A stretch of DNA of 64,000 bases from Drosophila pseudoobscura (lineage: Eukaryota > Arthropoda > Insecta > Diptera > Drosophilidae): the NCBI RefSeq assembly GCF_009870125.1, contig NC_046683.1, forward strand, positions 50,731,869 to 50,795,868, written 5' to 3'. Position numbers and translations under genes: made by a program. Every line of letters starts with the position of its first letter. Positions within the stretch are counted from its first letter, which is position 1. The notes under the pieces were generated by a model. It saw nothing but the letters and a program-made list of their open reading frames with translations. It had not been told where the DNA came from and ran no database searches. Shown here one piece after another: positions 1 through 13,100 of the stretch.

Positions 1-1683
1 CTCAACCAGATTGCTGTAAATGAGGCAACTTTTTGTGCCCTTGACTGTATCTCCCCTTGAACATAAGACAGAGCGAGATAGAGAGAGAGCGAGTGGGTGT
101 GTATGTGTGTGTTCTCTTTTGGTAATTTCGCATGCAGTTTATGGCTAGGCATAACAACTAAAACAACAACAAGTCAGGGGCTCATGCAGCTGTTAGACGT
201 CCTTCGCCACACCCCATGCCCAGCCCCAGCCCCAGCCCACTTCGCACACGTTGAGGACGATGCCGCTTATAAAAGTTGATCAAAATTATTACTCCACCCA
301 GAGAAAACCTTGCATAGAAGAGGAGGAAGGAGCAGCGGAAGCGTGGGTGGAGAAAGAGTAAAGGGCTCAACGCTCTTGCTGTTGTACAGGTCCAGGCCGC
401 ACTCTCTCCTGCCTGCTCACTGGAAGCGTGGCCATGTTCTGGGACAATTAGAGTGTGTGGCCCATTGCCATAAAGTTATGGGATTCATGGCGCACGTTTT
501 CCACAACGCATTTCGGAGTTTACTTATTACTGCAGTTTATCTGTCCAGCCGGAGTGGTGGCAAAGGATAAACTTTCGGAGGGGGGCCACATTTTATTAGC
601 TACGGCATATGGCTGGCCTACGTATGCCCTCTCTGGGCCCTCTTCTGCAGATTCATGCAGTATTTTGCGTAAGTTTTCGTATGTTTGCCTGTACTTTTTA
701 CGACTGCACATTGTGTGCGCGATATTAAATTCATATAATGGAGGGTTGGGGCATGTGAAGTGCATATAATCTCGCTATAACTGTAGTTATAGCCAGTTAT
801 CCGGGGGATTACTTAATTGGCATGAATATTAAGTGGAACCAACAAATTAACGAAGATCATAGCCCAGGCACAATATTCGGCCCTTTACTGTGATGCTCGC
901 CGTCTACAGTTGTCTCCTTCTCTCGAACGGATGCCAGAACGGCTCTGCTCTCTTCCAAAGATTAACAGAATAGAAAGAGAGAAAACACTGCTGGTCACAT
1001 AATACGTTGACAGCTACGATCTAACAGCCACGTTCATTTATTTAGCAACCATAACGAAGTAGGTGAGCGCTTGTCCAACATATTAATGCAAATGTAATCG
1101 ATCGCAGCGTAATGAAATGCATATGTTAATACGCAATATACTTTTACACACATACAAATGTATACATATATGTATGCCCCCGCTGTGCAGCACTCACAGG
1201 CTTGGCAGCTAATTAACGTAATCATGGTTAAGTGGAAAACAAAGGCGAGCGCGAATCTATGTCTTTTCCGCATTTCGCGGCATTGCATAAAATGTTGAAC
1301 AAAATGAATTGGAGGGTGGATCGGATCAAATTGGATTGGATTGGATTGAATTCGAGTGGATTTGAGTGGATTCCGATGTATGGCATGTGAGATTCCAGTG
1401 TCGAGCATTACCATTGCATCGGCTTACAGCGCCAGTCACCAATTGCGGCTTCCGTTTAGGCAGCAGGGTGTACGACACTGATGCAGAGAAGAAGCTGTGG
1501 CGAAAATTGTTTTGCCGGCTTTTTCGGAGCGCACGAATGAACAGCAGCAGTAGCCGCGCCCCCTCTGCCACCTCATGTAAGCAATAATTAGACACACGTA
1601 ACTCTGGACGCGACTGTGCTGCTGTAATGTGGTGCACATGCAAATGTCGGCGGCCCATGGAAGCTGCATGGAAATCGACACTC

Positions 1684-1719
<36 letters not shown>

Positions 1720-1814
1720 CCCGACGGTGATGATAATGATGGATGGATGGAGACCGCAAAGTACGCCACATGCCGCGGCCATGGTGCACTGAACCTGATT
1801 ACATGAACATTTCG
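1..1814. other. Non-coding DNA left of the Gly-rich gene
   Basis: I see no supportable gene here. A good TATAAAAG lies at 269-276 (+), but the reading frames behind it are short and unlike proteins. The stretch holds a GA/GT-rich tract near 70-120 and a CTG run at 1,684-1,720. The last few hundred bases are presumably the promoter and enhancer region of the gene that starts at 1,950. The ORFs longer than 60 codons lack third-position bias and overlap on both strands, as expected of low-complexity fly DNA. Confidence 0.6.
1684..1720. repeat. (CTG)n/(CAG)n microsatellite
   Basis: Nearly perfect CTG triplets with one TTG interruption. It is not inside any supported gene and lies about 100 bp upstream of a TATA box. 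Confidence 0.9.
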
Positions 1815-1820
1815 TATAAA
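1815..1820 (+). promoter_or_regulatory. TATA box of the Gly/His-rich secreted gene
   Basis: TATAAA in the context CGTATAAAAG. An initiator-like CACAGTGTG sits about 30 bp downstream near 1,848, giving a 5' UTR of about 100 nt before the ATG at 1,950. Confidence 0.7.
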
Positions 1821-1949
1821 AGCCCCACGGATCCCCGACGGCCCACACAGTGTGAAAAGCGAACGCGCTCCAATCGGTGGTCAGATAGTGGGATAAGCTT
1901 GCAGGATTAATTAAAGGACCAACTAAAGGACCCACTAAACAAATACAGA

Positions 1950-2688
1950 ATGGCCAAAGTGAGTCAGCTTTTAAAGCGAAACCGTTGCTTGTACAGGGAG
2001 TACAGGAGCACTTTGCTGGAACCATGGGTTGCATGGGTTGACCATGGCCGTTGACCCTTCACTGTACACTGTACTCCTGTACTCATATCGGCAGATGTAG
2101 AACACACTCTTAAAGCTCCTTTCTCTGTCGAAACAGCCAACCCAGCAGCGACCTCCGTTGGTTGGGAACATCTTGGCTCTGATGCTGCTGCTGCTGGCGG
2201 CCACAGGGCTCGAGGCACGCCGCATCGCTCACCGCCGCCTCATCATCCATGTGCCCGTCAAGGTGAAGACCCACCATCACACCCACACGGTCTACAAGGC
2301 GCTCCACGGCTCCCACGGTGGCGGTGGCGGCGGCGGCGGCGGAGGGATCAAGCAAACCGTCTACAAAGTGCTCGGCTACTCCACACACGGAAAGGGAGGA
2401 ATCGTCGGCGGCGGAACTGGCGGTGGCTATGGCAGCTATGACATGGGCGGCGTCGGCGGCTTGGGGGGCATGGGGGGCATGGGGGGCATGGGGGGCATGG
2501 GTCATGGCGAAATCACGTACGAGGATATGCACGGATGCGAGAGCGGCAAGGTGGTGCCGGCGCATCGGGACATGATTTTCAATCATTACTCGCGCCACGA
2601 CGAACGGGAGGATGCCTTGGATGCCATGGCGGCGGACTTTGACGAGGAGCAGGACGAGTTCATAGATGTTCGAGATGGCTGGTTGTGA
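1950..2688 (+). CDS. Secreted Gly/His-rich structural-like protein
   Basis: Two exons: 1,950-1,958 and 2,137-2,688. The first codes only Met-Ala-Lys and ends at a consensus donor (AAA|GTGAGT). The acceptor at 2,136 restores frame at a Pro-Thr-Gln stretch. The product is about 186 aa. Residues 12-30 form a hydrophobic signal peptide (NILALMLLLLAATGLEA), followed by a basic, valine- and histidine-rich segment (RRIAHRRLIIHVPVKVK, THHHTHTVYK), a run of about ten glycines, four GGM repeats, and an acidic tail rich in Asp and Glu. An AATAAA overlaps the stop at 2,688. The composition resembles insect cuticle or other extracellular matrix proteins, but I do not recognise a named gene. The start was chosen from the TATA box, the Kozak context (CAGAATGG) and splice phase. 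Confidence 0.75.
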
Positions 2689-5600
2689 ATAAAGTTACGT
2701 GTGGGAAAACATTGCCGATTAATTATAAAATTCCTCCCGAATGATTCCTCTTCCTGCAGCAGCAGCAGCTCCTGTATTTGCATGCGGCTCCAAAGTAATT
2801 ACAAAATTGTTGACGAAGCAGCCCCCAAGTTCCCCGAATTCCAATCCCAAAAACTTGCCGCCTCAGCCATGAAGCTCGCAATTTGTGTCTTTGTCTCCGA
2901 CTGCCCGCCGAATCCCACTTTGAATCCGCATTTGTATTGTTTAATTAGAGAACCAGAAGGAGTCGCAGGGGCGAGTGCAAAGAGAGGACTGCAGTCCGTC
3001 GGGCACTCGAGGCCAACGTCAAGTATTTGCATAGCTCTCGACTCGAGAGCGGCGCGGCCCGGGGCGCATATTTTAGTGGACAATTAAGTGAAACGATTCC
3101 CCAATGAGCGAGCGAACGAACGACCGAACGACCGAATGAATGAATGAATGCGATATAAGTACGAGAACGAGTGGTAAGGAATAGTTTTTGCTACGGAGAG
3201 ACAGGTGTCCTTTAGGTTTGATTCTTTTGATCTGTTCAACCGTTCTAAAGTCAGAAGACATGATCCATGACTTAGCCCTAGAGTGGGTATGGTATCCTAA
3301 ATGTGTACACCTTTGGACATACTGCAAGAGCAGTTGAGGAATTTCTTCTTTGGGCTCTGAACGTGTAGCCAGCATTCTGGCGATACTCTTCCTGCATTTT
3401 TCACTGTTCATCTCTGTCTATCTTAAGCTCTATCTGTAGCTCTTAGAACTGGTATCAAGATGAAGATAACACCTTGCCAGTTGGTTGTCCACTTCTGATA
3501 GATCGTTCCATGCGTGCTCGTTTCGTGTTAGTACTAGTACTTGTATTAGGATGAGTATTAGGCCATTGATCAATCAATTTTAATCGCTGCCTGGGATGCC
3601 GTTTGAACTGGAGCATCACTGGCATCAGTTAGCCACCGTTTGACATAAGGCAGATTGATCACTCTTCTGGGAAGACGCACCTCCCCACCCCTGCCCCGCC
3701 CCCTTCCATCCGCCCCACAGTTGCAGGCAAACTGCCAGCCCCAAACACAGGTGCCGCTCGCTGAGCGCAAAATAATTTGCGTGTAATTGAAGGCGACAGC
3801 GCGTCACGGGTCGAAATGATAAATGCGTCTACCCGGGCCCGGGTCCGGGCCCGGTCTATGGCCCTGGGCCACAATTGAGAACCGAATCCGAATCTGAATC
3901 TGAATCCGAACCCGATCCGGCTGCCGCTTGGGCCTCGACGGCTGCTCGACGGGTGGGCCGCATGGCACTTTTGACTGGCGCCAACTGGTCAGTGGATATG
4001 GATGTGGGCTATTTAAAGGCATTTAGCTGGTAATGACATTTAAGTCCACCGATATAAATCGCACCACCACAGAGACCCACAGCAGCAGCAGCAGCAACAT
4101 TGTTGCACTCAGACAGCAAAGGGGACACAGCAGAGAGAGAGAGAGGGACAGAGACAGAGAGAGAGATGGAGCGAGAGGGAGAGAGAGCTGAGAGCTGTAT
4201 GGCCCTCAGAGATCAAATGAAGTTGTTAGGCTTTAAGCCGCACCTAATCCACCCGGCACGTGGTAAAGTTCCATCATCAATGATGCCATAGAATGCCATT
4301 ACGACTATTGGATACCCTCGATTATTTCTTGGGCTTGATTGCCTCCCATTTCTCATATATATGTCTCATACATCGTCTCAAATTTGTATCGATTATGTCT
4401 AGTTTTGACCGATTTCTGATTATTTTTAAGTGTAATTTCCATCTATATCTATTGTTATTATCGATTGTAGCTCATTTCTCATTCCTATTTATTTACTAGC
4501 CTATATGGATTCTAAGAAGAAAAGGCCAAAACCAATAGATTTCTTCTCTCAGCTACGTTCCTCGTGCCTCTTATACCCCCAAGAACAGGCCTTATGCAGG
4601 GTATCAAATTCAACCGTATAGATGAGCAGCTAAACAACTGAGCGACTGAGCTGCTTACGTCCACCAGAGTCCAATGATGACGGGTTGAGCTCCACAGAGC
4701 TTTGTCCATCAGCTCCGGCTGTGGCTCCATCTCCTGGCATTCTGCTCCATCTCCATCTCCATCTCCTACTCCTACTGCTACTCCCACTTCTACTCTGGCA
4801 TTATTGGATACGTTAAGCCTTTGCACATATTTGCATCCTGGCTGGGGCCCGAATGCCTGGCGGCAACAAAGCGTAAAACGATTTGGCCAAAACCAAATAG
4901 GCAGTCGCTACAGTCGCCACGAATGTAGGCACAGAGATGCAGATGGAGACTGGAGTGCAGAGTGCAGAGTGGAGCATGGGGCATGGAGGATGGAGGATGG
5001 AGTAACCGGTGGTCAAGTTACCTTTACAATATTTGGCTGCACTAGAAAATGCTCCACCAAATGCTAAATACATTTGTGGGTCGCTTGTTCTCGCATTCGC
5101 ATTCGCATTCGTTCTCGTTCTCGTGTTCTTGTGTACGAGTATTTGATTTGCTTTTCGCTTTGGCTTTTGGCCTGCCAGCCTGCTCTCTGGCCTGCGGTCT
5201 AAATAAATGTATTGATTTTGGCAAATGGCTTTCTGCATGGCACAAACTCCACGCTCCACACTCCACACTCCACACTCCAGCCTATTCTATCCTCCATCCT
5301 CGTCAGAATTGGCACATCTGAATGATCTACTCTAAATCTGGATACCCTTCCTGGCTATTTCATTAAATAACGGTACAACTTCAAGGGCCATCAATTGTTG
5401 CAATTATGGGACAATATTGTAAATGTTTTATCTTCTACATATCTCATTTGTTGGAAGTACCACAAAACATTTACACACTCGTGTATGCAAAATCATCCAT
5501 CAATCAACGCAAACTTTTCCGGGGATTCTGTGTCTGTGTCTGTTTCTCGTTCTGTTGTGTGTTCATTCCGTAATTGAGCCAATCCCCACTTTTGCCTCAC

Positions 5601-8432
5601 ATTTGCACCATTTTCACTCTCCCTTTTTCTCACACAGCGGCTGCCGGCTTGTTTACCCTTTGTCTGGCCTTTGATTTTTCATTTTCATTCCATTTTTTGA
5701 CAGCCACAATTTTTGGCCATTTTGCTGTTTGCCTAATTGGTTTCATTAGGCAAATTTTCGGTTTTCCGTTCTCGGTTTACGGTTTACGGTTCTTCGGGTA
5801 TCTCTTTACCTCTCTTTACCCTCCCCCCAGCAGAAGTCCCCACTTACCTTCTTTCCGTTTGGTCGAACGTAGGATACCAAAAAAGCGACGTTCCTGAGTC
5901 GAGCCTGAAAGAGTGAAGGAAAGAAGGAAGGTAAGAAGTTGGGTGTAAAAAAGTTAGTCAAAAGTTCTGGGCAGAATGAAAACTTTAAGGTGAGTTTTCT
6001 GGGCAGAACCTGCTCCCCAGTTACACGTGTCGCGCGAAGAAGCAACAACCAGGCAGGCAGCAGGCATAATTTTCAACAAAGTGACAACTAAATAAATAGA
6101 AGAGAGTGCCAAATGGCAAAGTTTCCCTCTACCGCCAGGGGCCAGAAGGATGATGCGGGCTGGGCTCCGTCTACGGCACTAATTTTAACACCATTAATTT
6201 GCGAGGCGAGACCATGGAGCAGCAGGCAACCCACAGCCCACAGAACCCAGAACACAGAGGAGGAACGAGCGGAGGAGTCCAAAAGAGTCCTGGCTGCTCC
6301 TTCACCGAGGAGATAGAATAGAGAATTTTAAATGAAATGGACACAAGTTTTATTGAATTGAGTGGCAAGCAAGGAGCACCACGGAGCAGCAGGAAGGATC
6401 TGGGGACCGGAAACGGAAACGCATTACTCCTCTGCTTTTCAGCTGAAGAGAGGGATGTTGTTCCTGTGTTCTGTTCTGTTCTGTGCTGTTCGTGTGGCCA
6501 GCACTTTGGCCCACACGTTTACACGCAAGCTTACGGGTGGGGGTCAGAAAGTGTGGTTCGAAGTGGCGCCCCAATCAAAAAGAACAGCCAACAAAGTGGC
6601 AGGCAGCACAAGAAGAAGCAGACGCAGTAGCAGTAGCAGTGGCAGAAGTTGTGGCAAAGTTTTTGATTTCATGATATATTTATGGGCATCCGCTGCCGCT
6701 GCTACTTTTGGGGCGCTGTCCAATTCCTTTGAGTAATAAACTTGGGGGCCTCGGCACAAGTCCTGCCCCGCCTGCCCTGCCTGCCTGCCCAGCAAGGGAT
6801 GCGGCTTACAACATGAACTTGAGTTATTAATTTATTTCCCTTTTTTCCACAGCTTCCCTTTCGCACAGTTTAAAGTCGGCTTTTATATCGAGAGAAGATT
6901 ATTAACTATACGCCGCGTGGGAGCCGCCGGAAAATGATGCTGATAAGTGGGGGCTGATCCGCAGGCCGCGGCTATTGCGGTCCTGTGGCACGTACCAATC
7001 GATGGAGAATTTATTTAAATACTGAACCAATCCGTGGTGGAATTAGGTTGGGGCTACTGCTCCAGAACGCTGCACAGGACAATGACCACTGTGGAGCACC
7101 TGAGAATGGAGAATGGGGGTTGGGGAATGGAGAATGGATCTTGCCAGGGCTAATGGAAAAAACAGTCCATGAAATCAATTAAATATTAAATAAACCAAAC
7201 ATCTCTCTCTCTCTCTCTCTCTATGATTTTCCCCCAGGATATTGAAGTGAAAGGCAAACACAATTGCACAATGCTCGGCGAAAACTTTATGAGCCAGCGT
7301 AATCCTGGCAATTATGTGCCTGATGCTGCTGCTGCTGCTCTCACTCCCGAAGAGCAAACATTATCTCCATATTGCATGAAAGTATAAAGTGAACCAATAT
7401 GTGGAGAAGGAGGAGCAAGGAGCAGGAGCAGGAGGAGCAGGAGGAGGAGAACCACTGCCACATGCAGCATCCATGGTCAGAACGTGCCGCTGCATGAGCA
7501 TTAAATTCAGAGAGATGTGAAATGATTTGAACAGGTGCAACAGCAGCAGCAGAAGCTCTAGAAGTAGGTGGAGGAGGTGGAGGAGGAGCAGGAGCAGTGG
7601 CAGCAATAGCAACAGCAGCAATACTAGGATAGGATAGAGGGAACGAGTGGAAGGAAACTTGGCAAAAAGACTAATTATGTATTCATTAAAATGGCAAACG
7701 GCAAAAGGATATACGTACATATGCACACAGATACATACGTCCGCATTCCGAGCGTCCTTCTCTTTCAGCAAACGAAATGAAATGAAAATACTGACATCCG
7801 AAGGGATAGGGCAGGGCAGGGCAGGGCAGAGCAGGGACAAGGTCTGCTCCAGGAGTCATGAATGCATTTGTGTGGAATATATGTACGTACGAGTGTGTTT
7901 ATATATTTTGCATAATGGCTCCATCTCTCCATCTGTGGATGGGTTTTCTCACATTTTGATTATGATGATAACCTAATATGTGCGCTACCACCCCACAAGA
8001 GGGGAGCTGAACGAGGGGGGAGAGTGATGCCTGGAAAATGATTCCTAAATGCACACATTTATCATATTTGCATGAGTTTTCTTCTGGGGGGAAACCTCAT
8101 TAATGTGTTCCTGAATTAAAGATGTTTCCTTGAGAGCAGGTGGAAATCTAATTTAAAGATTTTCTCCAATTTAATTAGACACCTGGCTGGGACACTTCTT
8201 AAGGAGAATCTTTGCATTGTTTAAGTTTAGAATTTCCTGAAGGAATGATTATTGATTTTTTTGAGTGGTATTTTTTAATATTTTGCATGAAGATGAGATG
8301 GTAATCATAAGGATACCATGAGGAGCGGGGTTTAGTTTTTAGTAAAAAAAAAAAAATAATTAAATCTATGTATTAGAAGGGTTCCTTGGTCGTTGCTTGG
8401 TGTTTTCTGTGGGTCATTGGAAGTTCTTTTAG
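2689..8432. other. Intergenic DNA between the two secreted-protein genes
   Basis: No supportable gene. It contains many short tandem motifs: ACGAACG/GAATGAAT near 3,115-3,150, a GC palindrome cluster at 3,832-3,855, GAATCTGAATCC hexamers at 3,885-3,925, GA repeats at 4,131-4,197, CATCTC hexamers at 4,728-4,790, GCATTC hexamers at 5,095-5,127, CTCCACA repeats at 5,250-5,280, and a CT run at 7,202-7,222. ORFs here are low-complexity and show no consistent codon bias. Confidence 0.6.
4131..4197. repeat. GA-rich simple repeat
   Basis: Interrupted (GA)n with GGGA and GATGGA units. GAGAG arrays can bind GAGA factor in flies, but here there is no associated gene start that I can support. Confidence 0.8.
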
Positions 8433-10070
8433 TTAGCCCGAGAATCCCCCGAAGATCCCCTTGAAGAAGCGGTAGATGGGTTTGGGTATCTCCACTGCAA
8501 ACAGGACAGAGCTCTCCTCGCCCTCCTCCACAGGGACGGCAGCAGACTGTGAGCGACGTTCGTCCTTAAGGGGCAGCTTCAGTTGTTGTTGCAGCTGCTG
8601 CTGTTGCTGGTTGAATTGTGTGAGAATCAACTGCCGAATGGCTGCATCCTGGGTCTGCTTCTGACCGCTGCCGACGCCGATGCCATTGCCATTGACCGGC
8701 TGGAACTGCAGCGGCTGTCCCACATAGAACTTGGATGTCTTGAGCAGATCCTCGATCTTTATGTGGCCCACAGTCGGTTCCTGCTTGGGTGCCGTCTCCT
8801 GGTTGGTCTCTGGGGCAGGCACCAGAAGCGGCAAGGCAGCCAGATTGACTGGCAGCAGGACATTCGTGTTCTGGACCTTCTCGCCGCGACCTTCCTCGGA
8901 GCCGTGGTTCAGCAGGGGATTGGAGATCAAGTAGAAACGGTTTCCGGCCTTCTGCTGCTGATTGGAGGATGACTCATCGGCAAAGCCGCGGAACTTCTCA
9001 AAGTAGTTATATGCTTTCGTGGGTTCGGTGGGACTTACAGAAGGATCATTGGCACTGGACGACTGTCCCTTGTAGAAGGGATTCGGCAGCAGCACCAGAC
9101 TGAGGCCCACGACCTTGGGGAAATCGGTAAAGGGATTGGGCAGTGCAGGGAATGGGAAGGCGCCTCCTCCCGACGGCTTTCCCTCCTCGTACACGTAGGT
9201 CACGTTGCCCGAGGGAGAGGTGCGGTTCACATAGGTCGTCTCCTGCTTCTCGAAGAGATTGGGCAGGAAGGGGAATGGCTTCTTCTGGTTCTGGTAGTAG
9301 TGCGTGTGGTTGTGTATGTGCTGTGTGACATTGGCGCCCGTCGTGTTCAGTGTGGGCACGAACTCCACCCTAGGGGCCGTCTGGAACTTGTTGAAGAGAT
9401 GCGCGTACTGTACATCGCTGGCATTCAGCTGCTGGGCTCCCGGATACTTGAAGATCTTGTCCAGATTGGGTAGCTGTCCTTGGAGCTGGCCCACATTCTC
9501 GTACTGCAGCAGGGTTTGTCCGGGCTGCTCGAAGACCAGTTCGATCTCGCGACCTTTAATTTGTCCCTTGTGTTGCTCTGACTGTCCCTTCGGCTGCACT
9601 GCCTCTCCCTTCTGTGGCTGTTCCTTCTGTTGCTCTGCCTGTTGGTGGCTTTGGCCTTCCACTTTCTCGATGGGTGCCTGATCCTTGGGTATTTCATTGC
9701 CAGCTGATTGGTGGGTTTCAGGCTTAGCTTCTGGAGTTTCCTGGATCACTTGGTTCTCTTCGATCACTTTGCTTCGCTCCTGTACCACTTGGTTTGCTTG
9801 GACAGGCACTTGAATCTCCTGAATGCCTTGGTTTTCCTTTAGCTTCTCCACTTCCACGGGTTTGACTGCTTCCACAGGTTTGACTGCTTCCGGGGAAGCA
9901 CCAATCTCCTGCTCAGTCGCCGCTCCACTCTCTATGATCCTGGCCCGAGCCGTTGCCATCAGAAGAGAAAGTATAACCAGTAGACGTAGAGATTGCTTGA
10001 GGAGAAGTCGGGGAGAGAGTCCATGGTTAGACCCGGAGAGACCTTTTCTTTCTCGTGGATTACTTACCAT
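8433..10070 (-). CDS. Secreted Gln-rich N-glycosylated protein
   Basis: On the minus strand, exon 1 (10,070-10,068) codes only the initiator Met and is followed at once by the donor ATG|GTAAGT. Exon 2 (9,995-8,433) begins after a CTCCTCAAG acceptor. The joined protein is about 521 aa and starts MQSLRLLVILSLLMATARA, a clean signal peptide. Then come a Lys/Glu/Val/Gln-rich region with VEAVKPVE repeats, a QKEQPQKGE-type hydrophilic region, and a middle region with many N-glycosylation sequons (NASD, NTTG, NVTQ, NHTH, NRTS, NVTY) and repeated aromatic motifs of the type PFPFLPNLF, FPALPNPF and LLPNPFYKG. A Q-rich block follows, and the C-terminus ends RFFKGIFGGFSG. Without the splice, the frame would extend upstream through the TATA box, so the spliced start is preferred. 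I do not recognise a family; an extracellular or secreted role is inferred. Confidence 0.75.
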   Translation of the reverse strand: MVSNPRERKGLSGSNHGLSPRLLLKQSLRLLVILSLLMATARARIIESGAATEQEIGASPEAVKPVEAVKPVEVEKLKENQGIQEIQVPVQANQVVQERSKVIEENQVIQETPEAKPETHQSAGNEIPKDQAPIEKVEGQSHQQAEQQKEQPQKGEAVQPKGQSEQHKGQIKGREIELVFEQPGQTLLQYENVGQLQGQLPNLDKIFKYPGAQQLNASDVQYAHLFNKFQTAPRVEFVPTLNTTGANVTQHIHNHTHYYQNQKKPFPFLPNLFEKQETTYVNRTSPSGNVTYVYEEGKPSGGGAFPFPALPNPFTDFPKVVGLSLVLLPNPFYKGQSSSANDPSVSPTEPTKAYNYFEKFRGFADESSSNQQQKAGNRFYLISNPLLNHGSEEGRGEKVQNTNVLLPVNLAALPLLVPAPETNQETAPKQEPTVGHIKIEDLLKTSKFYVGQPLQFQPVNGNGIGVGSGQKQTQDAAIRQLILTQFNQQQQQLQQQLKLPLKDERRSQSAAVPVEEGEESSVLFAVEIPKPIYRFFKGIFGGFSG

Positions 10071-10117
10071 GTTGAGGGTTTCAGTTGAACTGTGTCTTTC
10101 CCTCAGGTTTACCCGAC

Positions 10118-10125
10118 TATTTATA
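10118..10125 (-). promoter_or_regulatory. TATA box of the Gln-rich secreted gene
   Basis: TATAAATA on the minus strand with an ACACAGTTC initiator-like sequence about 28 bp downstream. The 5' UTR would be only about 20 nt before the ATG at 10,070. Confidence 0.7.
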
Positions 10126-13100
10126 CAAATCTGGGAGGAACGGAACCTTTCCCTCTGCTTATCTCTGACAGGAAGTCCACCGAAATTCTCAATCTTTAGG
10201 GGCACTTTGGTTTCCATATTCCCACTCGTATCGCTGTGGTGATTCGTTTTTTGTGTTCACTTAGCAGAAGGCGCCAGGGCCAGTGCCAGTGGCAGTGGCA
10301 GTGCAATATCGATGGTAGAATTGAAATTGCACTTAAAAGTATATTGTGCGAGTGTCTATCGTCCTCTGCCCTCCGTTTGTCTCTTGCAGCGACGCGTCGT
10401 TATCAATTGTTGTTCCTGCCACCGTTTTGGTTTATTTTTCTCTCGTTTTACGTGCAACATGAAAATGCCATTGTTTCCGAGGCACACACAAACGGAAATC
10501 TATGACTCGCTTTACAATGTTTTTACTCCCTCCTTCAACAAAAACCAAAACAAAAACAACGCCAAGAACGGAAGTAACTATCGGGGAAGGAGTGACGAAT
10601 GTTTCGATACCCTACGAAAATTATTCATCGCCCACCGGCGCCAGGGTGCACAAGCAGGACTGAAGCTCGGTCCCGAGAGTGAAAAAACAAAATACACGTC
10701 GCGTGCAGAGGTTTGTAGATTACTTAAATGACTCATCGGGGATCTCATTCCTATGAGAGTTATATAATATAGATGTTGGTAGAATTATGCAGATAAGATT
10801 TAAGATTATGACTATCAAGGTTTTTAGTTTCCTTTGTAAAAACATATAAGGATTTTCAATATGAAATTCAATCCGACATAGGCAGATTCTTGTTAGACTA
10901 CTTATAAGCTGTTGAATTTTCTTCAGATCTAGGAAATTTTCCCAGCTCTTTCAGAAGGTTTAAAGTACCTATTCCTTGCCCAGTAGTTTGCCTTCAAAGT
11001 AGTTTTCGGTAAAGTTTATGGAAGTACTTTCAAAAGCAGCACCTTATCTAACAAACTACTCTCTAAACCAATAATAGCCTGCCTTCTTGTAGAGCATTCA
11101 AACTGCACGGGCAAGTGCAAAAGACTGTCGTCTGTGAGGAATGTGAGCAGCAGGAGCTTAAGGCAAGCGCACCCATAGCATAGACTAAACCAAAGGATGG
11201 AACAGATGGATGGATGGGAGGGATAGGAAAGGAATGGAAAGGAAAGGAGAGGAAAGTGCACATCAGCTGCATATTCATGCCGGAGAGAGCTTTATCTTTC
11301 GAACTATGTCTTTGTGCCCCATTTGCCTCCCTGTAGTCGATGTCCCTATCTCTGTCCTAGTCCCTGCTCCCGTTCCCGTTCCCATTCCCGTTCCTGCTCC
11401 TGTCGGTGGTGACAGGTCGCCAGGTGAGTAAGCGATGAGCTCTGAGAACCTGGTCATTGACATGACATAGAAGAGGTATTTCTCTTCGTACAGAGAAATG
11501 CAGATGGATGGAGAGATGTCTCCTGCTGAGCTACGTAATTGAATTCGTACTTTTGGAGGACTACCATTTGATGAAGGAAGGAAGAAAGGAAGGAAGGTGG
11601 CTTTTGTCATTGACAGAACTGCAAATGTTCTAATCGATCTTGGAATAAGAGCCCTCAATGGAAGAAGGAATCTCCCTATTGAAGATGACATTTCCCCAGT
11701 AATTGGACTGATCAAATGTCAACGATAATTGGAGGTATCGACGGCTATCGTGAGCTGTGGAGGAACTTGAGCCACCAATTGGGGAAGTGCGGAGCTTCTC
11801 TCTTTTTTCAATTCCACAATTAACTTTCAGATTCCCATGGTTTTTCTTCCACACTTTAAATCAGTTTCGTTTGCCAATTTTCATTTATGCATAATTCACA
11901 CCCAAAAATACAATCAAGGGGGAATTGCCTTGCTGTTGGGATTCCAACCGCAATGGAAAGTGTTTCCTTTTGGTTTGTTCTGCTGCAAAATAAAACTAAA
12001 ATTTAAGACACTCCCCGGTTGAAAAAACTACCAAGGGGCCAAAGGCCCAGAACCCATCCAAAAGCCCAAGGATTTCACAATTTCCGAGGTCTGTCAGCAG
12101 CCCACTGCCGGAGCCGAAGCTGAAGCTGAAGATGAAGCTGAGAGTCGAAGTCTGAAGACTGGAGTTTGGGGCAAGAAATTGGTCGGCGCTGCGGCAGATG
12201 AGCTGTTGAAATTGCAAGTGCGGCACTTGCTCAATTTTTCATGAGCCTCCCACAAGCCAAGACAGCAGCAAAAGTGAGGAAGTGAAGTGATGCTTAATGT
12301 GGAATTTTGAATACACTCTAGAGAAGTTTTTTTGCATTTTGAGGGCTTAGAGCGTTTCTTATGCCAAGTATTTTTAGAATTGTCATTTATTTCCACTACA
12401 AAAACAATTTAAGAGTAAAACATTGCGGTGATATGATTAATCGGACGTATAAAATATCAGTTCAGCTCAAACGTAACGTCATAGGGCATATGCCATCGTT
12501 AAAATTCAATTCTCAAGAACCAGAAGACGTTGAAACTGTGGCCCAGGAATGCGCCTGAGCTGCAACCCACACACAAACTCCACAGCGAACATTGCAAAAG
12601 GAGCAACCCGACAGAGGTGGAGGGACAACGGAGGCAGGGAGATCTGTGAAAAGGTGAAATTAGCGGGGCCAACATCCACCGGCTTCTTGGCCAGCCGCAT
12701 CGTGGCCAGACAATGAGGCGAGCCGAGGCCCTTGACTTGGCCGAGTCCCATTGCCAGTCCCAGGAAAAGGGGGAGAAGAGAACCAGGAGAGACCCACGGA
12801 GCAGGAGAGCCAGGAGCAAATGGCCAAAGCAAAAGCAAAAGCGAAGGAAAAAAAAACATAAGAACTGGTGCTAGAGGTAATGGGCAACGAATCAGCGACA
12901 AAAACAGAAACGCCAAGAGAAAGATAGAGCGAGGAGATAGAGGAGAAGGAGGAGAAGGAGGAGGTGCAAGTGGAGACAGTCAGCATAATGCCCAAGGCCA
13001 AGGCAGCGCGAGGAGCTCAAAATCATAATGATCATTCTCACGTGCAAGGTGTATTTAAATAGGGTGAGGAATGGCCAGAAATAACTCGTAATTTCTGTTT

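Noticed and set aside
3832-3855. Dense CCCGGG/GGGCCC palindrome cluster as a regulatory site
   Set aside because: Striking but short and isolated; no gene or motif links to it.
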